NCBI GenBank assembly: GCA_910577645.1 | Contig: CAJTOL010000012.1 | Coordinates: 1-64,000, forward strand | DNA: 64,000 bases | Source: an uncultured Lachnospiraceae bacterium | Lineage (GTDB): Bacteria > Bacillota > Clostridia > Lachnospirales > Lachnospiraceae | Direction: 5' to 3' | Part shown: positions 18,164 to 26,068 of the stretch, one piece after another | Numbering within the stretch: position 1 is the stretch's first letter | How the letters are laid out: every line of letters starts with the position of its first letter | Position numbers and translations under genes: made by a program | The notes under the pieces: model-generated | Told to the model about the DNA's origin: nothing | The model's database searches: none | The model's input: the letters and a program-made list of their open reading frames with translations, nothing else

Positions 18164-19138
18164 ATGGAAGAGAAAAAACTTCTGGTGGACGTAATTATCC
18201 CGGCCTATAAGCCGGGAAAAAGGTTTAAGCGCCTGTTAAGGATGCTGACAGTCCAAACCTTCCCTGTTCACCAGGTGATTATTATCAATACAGAGAAAAA
18301 ATATTGGGATCAGGATGGAATGGACGGGGCTATGCCGGAGGGGCTTCCTGTTATGGTGCGGCATATTTCGAAAGAAGAATTTGATCATGGCGCTACCAGG
18401 CATATGGCGATGGAACTGTGCGAAGGGGATATTGCAGTATGTATGACAGATGATGCAGTTCCCGCAGATAAGTATTTGATTGAGAATTTGACCAGGGCTT
18501 TCAGCCAGGCCGGGCCTGGTGGAGAAGCAGTGATTCAGGCTTACGCCAGACAGCTTCCGGATAAAAAATGCGGCTTTATTGAGCGCTATACCCGTTCCTT
18601 TAACTACCCGGATGACAGCCGGATCAAGACGAAAAAGGATTTGAAAGCGCTTGGGATCAAGACCTACTTTGCCTCTGATGTATGCTGTGCTTACCGCCGG
18701 GATTTGTATTTTTCCCAGGGAGGATTTATACGGAGAACCATTTTTAATGAGGACATGATCTTTGCCGGAAAAGCCATTCAGTCCGGCTATGCAGTTGCTT
18801 ATATGTCGGATGCAAAGGTAATCCATTCCCATAACTATACCTGTATCGAGCAGTTCCGGCGAAATTTTGATTTGGCGGTTTCCCAGGCAGATCATCCGGA
18901 GGTATTTGCAGGGATCCGGTCAGAAAGCGAAGGGATCCGACTGGTGAAAACCACTGCCCTTTACCTGCTGAAAAAAGGAAGATTCTGGCTTATACCGGAT
19001 TTGATATTAAAAAGCGCATCGAAATACCTGGGATACCGGATGGGAAAGAACTATGACAGACTTCCCCGGGCGGTAGTGCTGTGGTGCACCATGAGCCCCG
19101 GGTATTGGAAAAATACAGCAGATGGGAGGAAACTATGA
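18164..19138 (+). CDS. GT2, rhamnosyltransferase-like
   Basis: This 324-residue GT2 protein has DVIIPAYKPGKRFKRLLRML and the DXD-type CMTDDAVPAD. The segment HISKEEFDHGATRHMAME matches the rhamnosyltransferase subgroup, and the acceptor-region IFNEDMIFAGKAIQSG is also present. ATG 18164 follows AGAAGGGACC; upstream in-frame sequence overlaps the flippase end and is not conserved. With rmlC nearby, dTDP-rhamnose is a plausible donor. Its stop overlaps the next start. Confidence 0.87.
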   Translation: MEEKKLLVDVIIPAYKPGKRFKRLLRMLTVQTFPVHQVIIINTEKKYWDQDGMDGAMPEGLPVMVRHISKEEFDHGATRHMAMELCEGDIAVCMTDDAVPADKYLIENLTRAFSQAGPGGEAVIQAYARQLPDKKCGFIERYTRSFNYPDDSRIKTKKDLKALGIKTYFASDVCCAYRRDLYFSQGGFIRRTIFNEDMIFAGKAIQSGYAVAYMSDAKVIHSHNYTCIEQFRRNFDLAVSQADHPEVFAGIRSESEGIRLVKTTALYLLKKGRFWLIPDLILKSASKYLGYRMGKNYDRLPRAVVLWCTMSPGYWKNTADGRKL

Positions 19139-19506
19139 TGACCACAATGCTCCGCATCCTTTTGATACTGGTATCCGTTGCCACAATGGGGATGATGGTA
19201 CGAAAAATACGTCAGGCTAAGGTGCAGATAGAGGATTCGATTTTCTGGATTCTGCTGTCTATGCTGCTGGTGGTATTCAGTATCTTTCCGGCAGTGGCGG
19301 ATGGCCTGGCCTGGCTGTTGGGAATCTATTCTACTGCTAATTTCCTGTTCCTTTTTACAATATTTTTACTGTTGGTAAAGCTGTTTACCATGACTTTAAG
19401 AATGTCTCAGCTGGAAACCAGATTAAAGGAATTGGTTCAGAGGATGGCTTTGGACGAGCTTCAGCGGGAAGAGGAAAAGCAGTACGCCGGGGAAAAGGAG
19501 AGATAA
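19135..19506 (+). CDS. DUF2304 membrane protein
   Basis: The 123-residue protein has three hydrophobic segments (about 4-20, 36-58, 66-90) and a C-terminal coiled-coil-like charged tail with RMSQLETRLKELVQRMALDELQ. This is the DUF2304 layout. In many genomes DUF2304 genes neighbour DPM1-like GT2 genes, suggesting a membrane partner role. ATG 19135 overlaps the previous TGA (ATGA) and follows GGGAGG. Confidence 0.82.
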   Translation: MMTTMLRILLILVSVATMGMMVRKIRQAKVQIEDSIFWILLSMLLVVFSIFPAVADGLAWLLGIYSTANFLFLFTIFLLLVKLFTMTLRMSQLETRLKELVQRMALDELQREEEKQYAGEKER

Positions 19507-19510
19507 GAAA

Positions 19511-21496
19511 ATGGGCAAACAAAAGAAACGGCCATTTGCTGGATTTTCCTTTGACAGAAAAAAATTTTTAATTTATCTGACAGCAGCCGTCCTGGTTCTG
19601 GCCGCCGGATTTATCTGCGAGTATGCCTGCAATATGAAGGTGCTGTCTCTTGACAGGATCCAGAGGGGAATTATTCCGGTCAGAGAGGAACATGTGACGG
19701 CAGAAGGCTTTACAAAGACGGACAGGGGATGGGAGCTGACGGAAGATAAGGGGATTTTAACAGTCTCTTTGGATGGCCAATATATTGAAAAAATTGCTTA
19801 TTTGTATGATTATGCTCATCTGTTAAATGCCAGGGCCTATGTGTGTTATTACAATGAATACGGGGAGGCGGATCCGGAACAGGATCTCATATTAGAAGAT
19901 CGAAACAGCAGCCTTTTAACTGCTTCTTACCTGAACATTGGCAGGGAAATCGATCACATTCAACTGGTAATTGAGAAATCCGGTTTGGGAGAGAGCGGAT
20001 CCCTGGAAGCGGCGGCAAAGGAGCCCCTGACAATCACCGGATTTGAAATTCATAATACAGCAGTGATTAACTGGGTTCGACTGGGATTTTCCTGGGTAGT
20101 TCTTGGTCTGGCAGCATTTTTCTATCTGTTTCGAGAAACTATCGGAAAGCATTTGGAGATAGGCTTTGTGGCGGTTTGCTTGTCTATAGGGATCCTGATG
20201 ATAGCAGCGCTTCCCGTAAGCAAGGTGGGGTATGATGAAGAAACCCATTTTCTGCGATCCATGGAGATTGCCAGCATGCCATGGGGAATGAATGTCAGTC
20301 CTGCCGTATGGGCAAAGATGATCCCCAGCATCAGCGACTGGCCGGAAAACCAGCCGGGAAGCCGGGAAGAAAAGGCTCTGATAGAAGAATTTTTTAACAG
20401 AGAAGGAGATTATAAAAACGGGAATATCCATCCGGATCCCGTAACTCCGGCAATCTCGATTCCTGCCTATGGAGGGCAGGCGCTTATACTTAAACTCTGT
20501 AAAGGACTGGGAATACCCTTTGGAAGGATGATACGCTTAGGTAGGCTGGGGAACCTGCTTATTTATGCGGCGGTGATGTTTTTTGCCATTAAAAAGACTC
20601 CTGTGGGAAAGGCGGTAATGGCGGTTATAGGATTACTCCCCACTTCCATTTTTATGGCCTGTGTGTATTCTTATGATCCGGCGGTAACCGCCTGGATTTA
20701 TCTGTCCATGGCCTGCCTACTTAAAGAGATCCTGACGCCGGACACCAAGATTTCCTGGAAGTCCTACGGGCTGATTTTAGCTGCGTTTGTTTTGGGCTGC
20801 TGTGCCAAAGCGGTATATGCGCCCATGATTTTGATTGGGCTTTTGCTTCCGTCATCTAAATTCCGGGATAAGCGGCAGAGGACTGTTATGCGCCTGGGTT
20901 TTATTCTGGTACTTTTCGGCCTTTTGTCTACCTTTGTCCTGCCGGTCCTGCTTGCGCCTAAGGCTACCGGGGATTTGAGAGGAGGAGATACCAGTGAAAT
21001 CGGGCAGATGTCTTATGTTTTAGGAAATTTTATTGCCTATATCCAGATTCTGTTTCGAAACATTTTTCACCAATTGCCGGACTTTGTTCTGGGAAAGGAT
21101 ATTTTCTCGGTTCAGGGGCACCTGGCGGCCAGCGGATTTACCTGGCTGACAGGGGTGCTGGTGGTCTATACGGTAGCTACGGATACAAAGACCACGGCCC
21201 CGGAAAGACTGTCTGTCTGGCAAAAGCTCTGGATTTTTCTGATGCTTGGCGGAGCAGTTCTTCTGGTGTGGACGTCCATGTACATTTCTTACACAGAGCC
21301 GGGAATGGTAACCATTGCCGGGGTTCAGGGACGGTATTACATGCCCATCCTGTTTTTGTTTTATATGCTGTTTAATTCCCGCGCTATCATTGCGCGAATA
21401 GAAAATATGTGGTATCATACGGGAGTGCTGGCAGTTTCTTCATTTATTCTGCTGGCCACTATGTGGCAGACAGTTATTGCAGCCTGCAGCCTGTAA
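19511..21496 (+). CDS. DUF2142 large polytopic membrane protein
   Basis: This 661-residue protein has an N-terminal helix, an extracytoplasmic domain (about 40-180), then about ten membrane helices with the loop PVSKVGYDEETHFLRSMEIA after the second helix. The length and the DEETH loop match DUF2142/GT-C-like proteins found in polysaccharide loci. GT-C proteins use lipid-phosphate sugar donors, so it may use the donor made by the DPM1-like GT2. Function is inferred from fold class and context only. Confidence 0.75.
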   Translation: MGKQKKRPFAGFSFDRKKFLIYLTAAVLVLAAGFICEYACNMKVLSLDRIQRGIIPVREEHVTAEGFTKTDRGWELTEDKGILTVSLDGQYIEKIAYLYDYAHLLNARAYVCYYNEYGEADPEQDLILEDRNSSLLTASYLNIGREIDHIQLVIEKSGLGESGSLEAAAKEPLTITGFEIHNTAVINWVRLGFSWVVLGLAAFFYLFRETIGKHLEIGFVAVCLSIGILMIAALPVSKVGYDEETHFLRSMEIASMPWGMNVSPAVWAKMIPSISDWPENQPGSREEKALIEEFFNREGDYKNGNIHPDPVTPAISIPAYGGQALILKLCKGLGIPFGRMIRLGRLGNLLIYAAVMFFAIKKTPVGKAVMAVIGLLPTSIFMACVYSYDPAVTAWIYLSMACLLKEILTPDTKISWKSYGLILAAFVLGCCAKAVYAPMILIGLLLPSSKFRDKRQRTVMRLGFILVLFGLLSTFVLPVLLAPKATGDLRGGDTSEIGQMSYVLGNFIAYIQILFRNIFHQLPDFVLGKDIFSVQGHLAASGFTWLTGVLVVYTVATDTKTTAPERLSVWQKLWIFLMLGGAVLLVWTSMYISYTEPGMVTIAGVQGRYYMPILFLFYMLFNSRAIIARIENMWYHTGVLAVSSFILLATMWQTVIAACSL

Positions 21497-21516
21497 AAGT
21501 AAAGGAGAGTATAACC

Positions 21517-22071
21517 ATGGGAAAGATAAAAGTTACTTCCTGCCCCATTGAAGGGCTCTATGTAATCGAACCGACAGTTTTTAAGGATGAAAGAGGTTAC
21601 TTTGTAGAAACCTATAATCAAAATGACTTTCAGGAAGCCGGGCTGAATCTGGTATTTGTCCAGGACAACCAGTCTATGTCTGTAAAAGGGGTTTTGAGAG
21701 GACTTCACTATCAGAAGGAATTTCCACAGGGCAAGCTGGTAAGAGTGCTAAGGGGGAAGGTTTTTGATGTGGCAGTAGACTTAAGATCCAATTCCAGAAC
21801 CTATGGAAAGTGGTTTGGCGTAGAGCTGTCTGCAGAAAATAAAAAGCAGTTTTATATTCCGGAAGGATTTGCCCATGGATTTTTAGTCCTGTCAGACGAA
21901 GCAGAATTTGCGTATAAATGTACGGATTTTTATCATCCTGGCGACGAAGGCGGCCTGGCCTGGAATGACCCGGAGATCGGCGTAGAGTGGCCTGTGGAGG
22001 ACGGAATGGAGCTGATTATTTCTGAAAAGGATCAGAAGTGGGGCGGCTTTAAGGATACCTTTAAATTCTGA
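21517..22071 (+). CDS. rfbC: dTDP-4-dehydrorhamnose 3,5-epimerase
   Basis: This 184-residue cupin-fold enzyme of dTDP-L-rhamnose synthesis epimerises C3 and C5 of dTDP-4-keto-6-deoxyglucose. It has GVLRGLHYQ with the catalytic His, VDLRSNSRTYGKW, IPEGFAHGFLVLSD and the late Tyr in CTDFYHP. The length is normal. AAAGGAGAG precedes ATG 21517. The rmlA, rmlB and rmlD genes are not in the window and must be elsewhere if rhamnose is made. Confidence 0.95.
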   Translation: MGKIKVTSCPIEGLYVIEPTVFKDERGYFVETYNQNDFQEAGLNLVFVQDNQSMSVKGVLRGLHYQKEFPQGKLVRVLRGKVFDVAVDLRSNSRTYGKWFGVELSAENKKQFYIPEGFAHGFLVLSDEAEFAYKCTDFYHPGDEGGLAWNDPEIGVEWPVEDGMELIISEKDQKWGGFKDTFKF

Positions 22072-22111
22072 TTTTACGAAGGCAGCTTGGGAAAAAGAAA
22101 GGAAAGGGATT

Positions 22112-22927
22112 ATGAACTATGTCCTTTCTCTCATAAAAGAGATAATTAAAAAACGAAAATTAATTTGGGATCTGTCCAAAGCAGATTTTCGAAAGCGGTT
22201 TGTAGGCTCCTATTTCGGCGTGGTGTGGATGCTGATCCAGCCCATTGTGACAGTATTGATCTACTGGTTTATCTTTGGACCCAGCGGATTCAGGAGTACG
22301 CCGCCAATACCCAATTCCTCTTATATTGAATGGCTGGTTCCGGGAATTGCACCCTGGTTTTTCTTTAGCGAGGCATTGAATACAGGAACCAACTGCTTAC
22401 AGGAATATCATTATTTGGTTAAAAAAGTAGTGTTCCAGGTGGAAATTCTGCCTATATTAAAGGTGATTTCCAGCCTGTTTGTTCATGGATTTTTTGTTAT
22501 TATCATGTATGGAATGTTCCTGGTTGGAGGAAATATGCCACAGCTTACCTGGATTCAGGTGGTATATTACGGGTTTGCGGTATCTATGCTGGCCCTGGCA
22601 ATTTCCTATTTTACCAGCGCAGTGACGGTGTTTTTCAAGGACATGGCCCAGATTGTGGGTATTTGCCTTCAGTTTGGTATGTGGATGGTGCCGATTATGT
22701 GGTCGGTATCCATGTTTCCCAGCGCCCCGGTATGGCTGGAACAGGTTCTGAAAATCAACCCGGTTTATTATATCGTGACAGGATACCGGGACTGTATGCT
22801 TACAGGCAACTGGTTTTGGGAAAGGCCGATGCTTACCCTGTATTTCTGGGGAGTGACAGCAGTTTTGATGCTGGTGGGGCTTAAGATATTTAAGCGGTTG
22901 AGACCGCATTTTTCGGATGTGTTATAA
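22112..22927 (+). CDS. ABC-2 polysaccharide export permease (Wzm/TagG type)
   Basis: This 271-residue membrane subunit of an ABC exporter moves completed polysaccharide or teichoic-acid polymers across the membrane. It has the N-terminal DLSKADFRKRFVGSYFGVVWMLIQP motif and about six helices, ending in the normal family C-terminus RLRPHFSDVL. The expected partner ATPase (Wzt/TagH) normally follows at once but is missing; a terminator and decayed minus-strand genes come next. Confidence 0.92.
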   Translation: MNYVLSLIKEIIKKRKLIWDLSKADFRKRFVGSYFGVVWMLIQPIVTVLIYWFIFGPSGFRSTPPIPNSSYIEWLVPGIAPWFFFSEALNTGTNCLQEYHYLVKKVVFQVEILPILKVISSLFVHGFFVIIMYGMFLVGGNMPQLTWIQVVYYGFAVSMLALAISYFTSAVTVFFKDMAQIVGICLQFGMWMVPIMWSVSMFPSAPVWLEQVLKINPVYYIVTGYRDCMLTGNWFWERPMLTLYFWGVTAVLMLVGLKIFKRLRPHFSDVL

Positions 22928-23657
22928 AGAAAATAAGGGGAGACTTTCTTGGATTTTTCTCACGGAAGTCTCTCCTTTTTCTTGTCAGCATATGAAATGA
23001 GAGATATGTAAAAGACCGAGCTGGCGGGATAGAAAAACAATCGAAGAATCCGTCGCCAGTTTGATAAAGTGAAGCTGCACTACCGACCAGTGAACACCTC
23101 GCCAGAGGCAGACAAGAAACCAGAACTTTGACCTTAGAGGTTGAATACGGTAAAATTGCAGAAAAATGAAGATTTAATCGCTTTAGCTCGTCGCTTTGAT
23201 TAAGTTTTACGACTTTTGAAGCGAAGTAAGCAGCATCGTCCCACCCGTCCGCATTTGCTTTGTCGGGAAGCGCCAATACTAATTCACGATAAAATCGTTC
23301 TTTCTGCATACGCTTATTATCACGTTTACAGCATCCAATACCAATTTGTCCAGCTACAACGGGAAAAACCTGCTTGTTATATGCGATATCATCAACCTTA
23401 AAAACGTGACGGGATCCATCAAGGAAAAATTTAAAAAGAGAAGGTTCCCCAACTTCTTGAAGTTGGTCTGCCAACTGTTTTAAATTTATGGAATTTTTCG
23501 GAGAACCAGTTTCCCCAGAATCTTTCCACTTTATTATTTTATTAGGGTCATCATCATAATCTATGGAAGGCAGACCGATAGAATCATAGCTATACTTATA
23601 TGTGTGATAGCTTTTTCCCCTTGTTTCTTTTTCAATAATTTCCATTATTTTAGCCAT
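22890..23657 (-). pseudogene. Third gene of AbiE operon, NurA-like?, 3' end replaced
   Basis: The ATG at 23657 overlaps the AbiEii stop (ATGGCTAA), so the gene was translationally coupled to the toxin gene. The first ~170 residues look like a real protein, with LFKFFLDGSRHVFKVDD and VVAGQIGIGCCKR; the DGSR motif recalls NurA-type nucleases, but this is a weak inference. The tail of the open frame runs antisense through the permease terminator and into the 3' end of the permease gene, so it cannot be native. The break is probably near 23100-23150. Confidence 0.45.
22936..22981 (+). terminator. Terminator at end of polysaccharide locus
   Basis: AGGGGAGACTTTC and GGAAGTCTCTCCT pair (with G-U pairs) around a loop and are followed by TTTTTC. 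It lies nine bases after the permease stop. It ends the transcript exactly where an ATPase gene would be expected. Confidence 0.85.
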
Positions 23658-24461
23658 ATGAAACTCCTTTTTTTCGCCATTCATTTACCGAGGAAATCCA
23701 GTGCTCGGTTAGTTCATTATCGGTAACAGCCGCCATAAACGGCTTGGCGAGGAAATTGTTTATTTTTCTCAAAACAGTTCCATAATCCTCTGTATCCATA
23801 TCAATTTTTCGGCAAAATGTGTTCCACTTCTTCTGCATTGCTTCGTCATTTACAAATCCTATTACCTGTTCAAACTGTCCAACAGTAAAGACTATGTCCA
23901 CGATTTACAAAGGTCTTTTTTTAAGCCTTTGTAAGTGTAGCACCGTCGAAATCAAATCTATTTGCAAGGTAGTAAATGTCATAGTAGTCTTTCATTCTAC
24001 TGGAGAACTCCATTAGGCTGAGTATTGCGTCTATCTTTTCTGCAATTGTTGTTTCAAGTGAATAAGTGTTCACTGTAGGGGAAGGAAAATCATCAAGCTG
24101 AGTGGGGATTTTTCGTTTTTCACGTTTTGGTACAATGACATCGCCAACACCAAAATCAATACTGAATGGTGTTCTGGTATTCTTAATTCTCGCCACAAGA
24201 GAAACCCCGATACCAGCATACTTTTTTGCAACTGCAATCGGCGCAATTTCTTTGATTTCAAAGCTAATAAAATCATTTCCTGTAGATGTTCCGATGATTT
24301 CTTCTAATACAGGTTTCAATTCTTCAGGGGTATTTGGATTTCTCCAAACGACGTAAGAACTCTTCCTGGCAGAAAAGTTGTAGACAGAGCTGATAAGTTC
24401 TGCCGCTTTCAACGGCTTTGTTTTTCAATCTTGCAAGAACAGACGCAGCCATATCAGCCAT
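23650..24461 (-). pseudogene. AbiEii/AbiGii-family nucleotidyltransferase toxin, decayed
   Basis: The gene starts at ATG 24461, overlapping the AbiEi stop (ATGGCTGA), and its first 43 codons run to EFLRRLEKS before a stop. A second frame picks up at NTPEELKPVLEEIIG and continues through FGVGDVIVPKREKRK and MKDYYDIYYLANRFDFDGATL. After another frame change near 23910 the last part (TVGQFEQVIGF) ends at 23650. The intervening region that carries the KGG...DxDF nucleotidyltransferase motif is missing. I infer an internal deletion of roughly 35 codons plus frameshifts, so no active toxin. Confidence 0.75.
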
Positions 24462-25080
24462 TCAAAAGCACCTCCATTACATTCATAACTTTTGTATAAA
24501 GTTTCATTTCTTTTGCATACATGGAAAGATTTACTAGGTTTTTGTTATTATCAATGGCATAGGCATTGACCGCTTTATTGAAAATTTCATTGTCCAATTT
24601 CGTACGATACTTGAAACAATCACAAAGTGTCCGTTCACGGTCATAAACTGCCAGAGAAATTCCATTAAAATTATCTATTGTCTTACCCAGATTCAAAAAA
24701 TTCTTTTGGATAAAGTATGGTTTCAAGGGTATTTCCTGTACCCGTTTTACTGTTCTTGAGGCTGTCCGTGGCACTGCAACCGACCATTTACGAGGAGAAA
24801 AATCGCTATACCCATAATGAAATAGAGCAGATTCTACGCAGATGATTCCTCTTGGAAGCATTTCTTTTAATATTTGTTCATCTGTCACGATTGCATTTTG
24901 AGGAAGTTGATAAAAGCCACGGCGGATTCTCTCTATAACGCCTTCTTTACAGAGTGCGGCTACTTCATAGTTTTTAATCCCATCTAAAACAAAGTCTGAT
25001 GTTTTTGCTATGCCGCCTTTATTTAAAATTACTTTTCTTGCAAGTTCCCTTTTATTCAAATAAATACCAACTTTCTGCAC
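24454..25080 (-). CDS. AbiEi-type antitoxin (type IV toxin-antitoxin)
   Basis: This 208-residue protein has an N-terminal winged-helix (RKVILNKGGIAKTSDFV and KEGVIERIRRGFYQLP), then the antitoxin domain with ESALFHYGYSDFSPRKWSVAVP and YDRERTLCDCFKYRTKLDNEIFNKAVNAY, a standard AbiEi_4-type arrangement. AbiEi represses its own operon and neutralises AbiEii. The frame opens with GTG 25080; a TTG at about 25059 is an alternative start, and neither has a strong ribosome site. It appears intact although its toxin partner is broken. Confidence 0.82.
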   Translation of the reverse strand: MQKVGIYLNKRELARKVILNKGGIAKTSDFVLDGIKNYEVAALCKEGVIERIRRGFYQLPQNAIVTDEQILKEMLPRGIICVESALFHYGYSDFSPRKWSVAVPRTASRTVKRVQEIPLKPYFIQKNFLNLGKTIDNFNGISLAVYDRERTLCDCFKYRTKLDNEIFNKAVNAYAIDNNKNLVNLSMYAKEMKLYTKVMNVMEVLLNG

Positions 25081-25106
25081 GCAAAATACTTTAATTGTAT
25101 GCTTTT

Positions 25107-25135
25107 ATTATATAGAGATACAAAACAAATTTCAA
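25107..25135 (-). promoter_or_regulatory. Promoter of the AbiE operon
   Basis: On the minus strand TTGAAA (25130-25135) and TATAAT (25107-25112) are separated by 17 bases. Predicted transcription starts about 20 bases before the GTG of the antitoxin gene. Confidence 0.65.
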
Positions 25136-25501
25136 TAGTTTTAGGCAGACATTTTACAAAAGTTGCGTGCTGTTTGTAATACCATATTTTATAAAAAAAG
25201 AGGATAAGACATTTCATTCCTACTCATTCTAAGGCATTTTCAGCCTTAAGTTGTTCTCTGTTATGCTTTGTGTCTGCTGTCTTAAACACAATTTTTGTGT
25301 TTTGGCCTTATCTGGTTTCATACTTAATCCAGAACGGTATACTCATTGTCGCCCTTGCGAATTTGATTTATCAGGTTTACAAGGGAAAAAAGAAATAGCC
25401 GCCACTACTCGCAATAGTGACGGCTGACCTCACAATGAGGTGAAAAGTTGATATTGTGGGGTAGAGCCGCTTCTATGGCTTTCCCTTTTTCTATGCTTAA
25501 T
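25136..25501 (+). other. Gene-poor stretch with possible type I toxin remnant
   Basis: No normal-sized gene is present. A plus-strand frame ending at a TAG (25396-25398) reads LIQNGILIVALANLIYQ then VYKGKKK, a short hydrophobic helix with a lysine-rich end as in small holin-like type I toxins. It is followed at once by a hairpin (AGCCGCCACTA 25397-25407 with TAGTGACGGCT 25415-25425), a small GACCTCA/TGAGGTG stem and an AGAGCC/GGCTTT stem. No start codon with ribosome site is evident, so this may be a remnant or an unrelated non-coding element. Confidence 0.25.
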
Positions 25502-25558
25502 AAAAAAGAACCATCATTTTCTGCGTATTTTCCCATGGATTCCCAGAAATGATGGTCT
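25502..25558 (-). terminator. spoIIID terminator
   Basis: On the minus strand AGACCATCATTTCTG and CAGAAAATGATGGTTC pair and are followed by TTTTTTA. It lies 20 bases after the spoIIID stop codon. Confidence 0.8.
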
Positions 25559-25577
25559 TTCATTCAATTTCTTTGTT

Positions 25578-25856
25578 TTAGTCCTCTTCCGACTTGCTGC
25601 ACATTTGCAGCCGGTGCTGATATTTTTCCCTGGTAGCCAGACCGCCCCGGATGTGGCGCTCGGATTTGTTTACATCCAGTACTTTACGGGCCTGCTCTGC
25701 CAGGTGAGGATTAATGGAATTTAGGCGTTCCGTACAGTCTTTATGTACAGTCGATTTGCTGATTCCAAATTTTTTCGCCGTCTGCCTGACGGTAGCATTG
25801 TGGTCTATGATGTAATTGGCGATGGCGACTGCGCGCTCTTCGATATATTCTTTCAT
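25578..25856 (-). CDS. spoIIID: Sporulation transcriptional regulator SpoIIID
   Basis: This 92-residue DNA-binding protein acts in the mother cell during sporulation, tuning sigma-E and sigma-K genes. It starts MKEYIEERAVAIANYIID and has the helix-turn-helix TVRQTAKKFGISKSTVHKD, then the conserved HLAEQARKVLDVNKSERHIRGG. ATG 25856 is the family start; a longer in-frame opening to 25994 is not conserved. It is monocistronic, with its own terminator and a sigma-E-like promoter. Confidence 0.96.
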   Translation of the reverse strand: MKEYIEERAVAIANYIIDHNATVRQTAKKFGISKSTVHKDCTERLNSINPHLAEQARKVLDVNKSERHIRGGLATREKYQHRLQMCSKSEED

Positions 25857-25883
25857 GGGATTACCCCTGAGAATGTTTTTTAC

Positions 25884-25912
25884 ATCATATGCCAGGGGGT
25901 GAGGGAATATGT
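25884..25912 (-). promoter_or_regulatory. Sigma-E-like promoter of spoIIID
   Basis: On the minus strand ACATATT (25906-25912) and CATATGAT (25884-25891) are separated by 14 bases. The known sigma-E pattern is GHATATT, 14 bases, CATACAHT. The -35 has six of seven matches and the -10 starts with the invariant CATA. spoIIID is a classical sigma-E target. Confidence 0.6.
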
Positions 25913-25999
25913 TTATTGCCAAGCACTTCCCGTTGTTAGAAAAAGCGGTTATGGGCAATATCCACAAAATATCCATGGATTTTTTGTGGATCAAGTAAA

Positions 26000-26028
26000 T
26001 TGAAGCAATATATAAAGTGTGATATAGT
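26000..26028 (+). promoter_or_regulatory. Promoter of LacI-family regulator gene
   Basis: TTGAAG (26000-26005) and TATAGT (26023-26028) are separated by 17 bases. The palindromic operator at 26044-26055 lies just downstream, consistent with autoregulation. Confidence 0.6.
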
Positions 26029-26043
26029 AAAGTTGCTTGTGAA

Positions 26044-26055
26044 GAATACGTATTC
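26044..26055. promoter_or_regulatory. Operator GAATACGTATTC, site 1
   Basis: This perfect 12-bp palindrome lies between the promoter and start codon of the LacI-family gene. Identical sites occur at 27078-27089 and 27128-27139 upstream of the PTS gene. The arrangement identifies it as the likely binding site of the encoded regulator. Confidence 0.75.
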
Positions 26056-26068
26056 TAAGGTGCAACTT

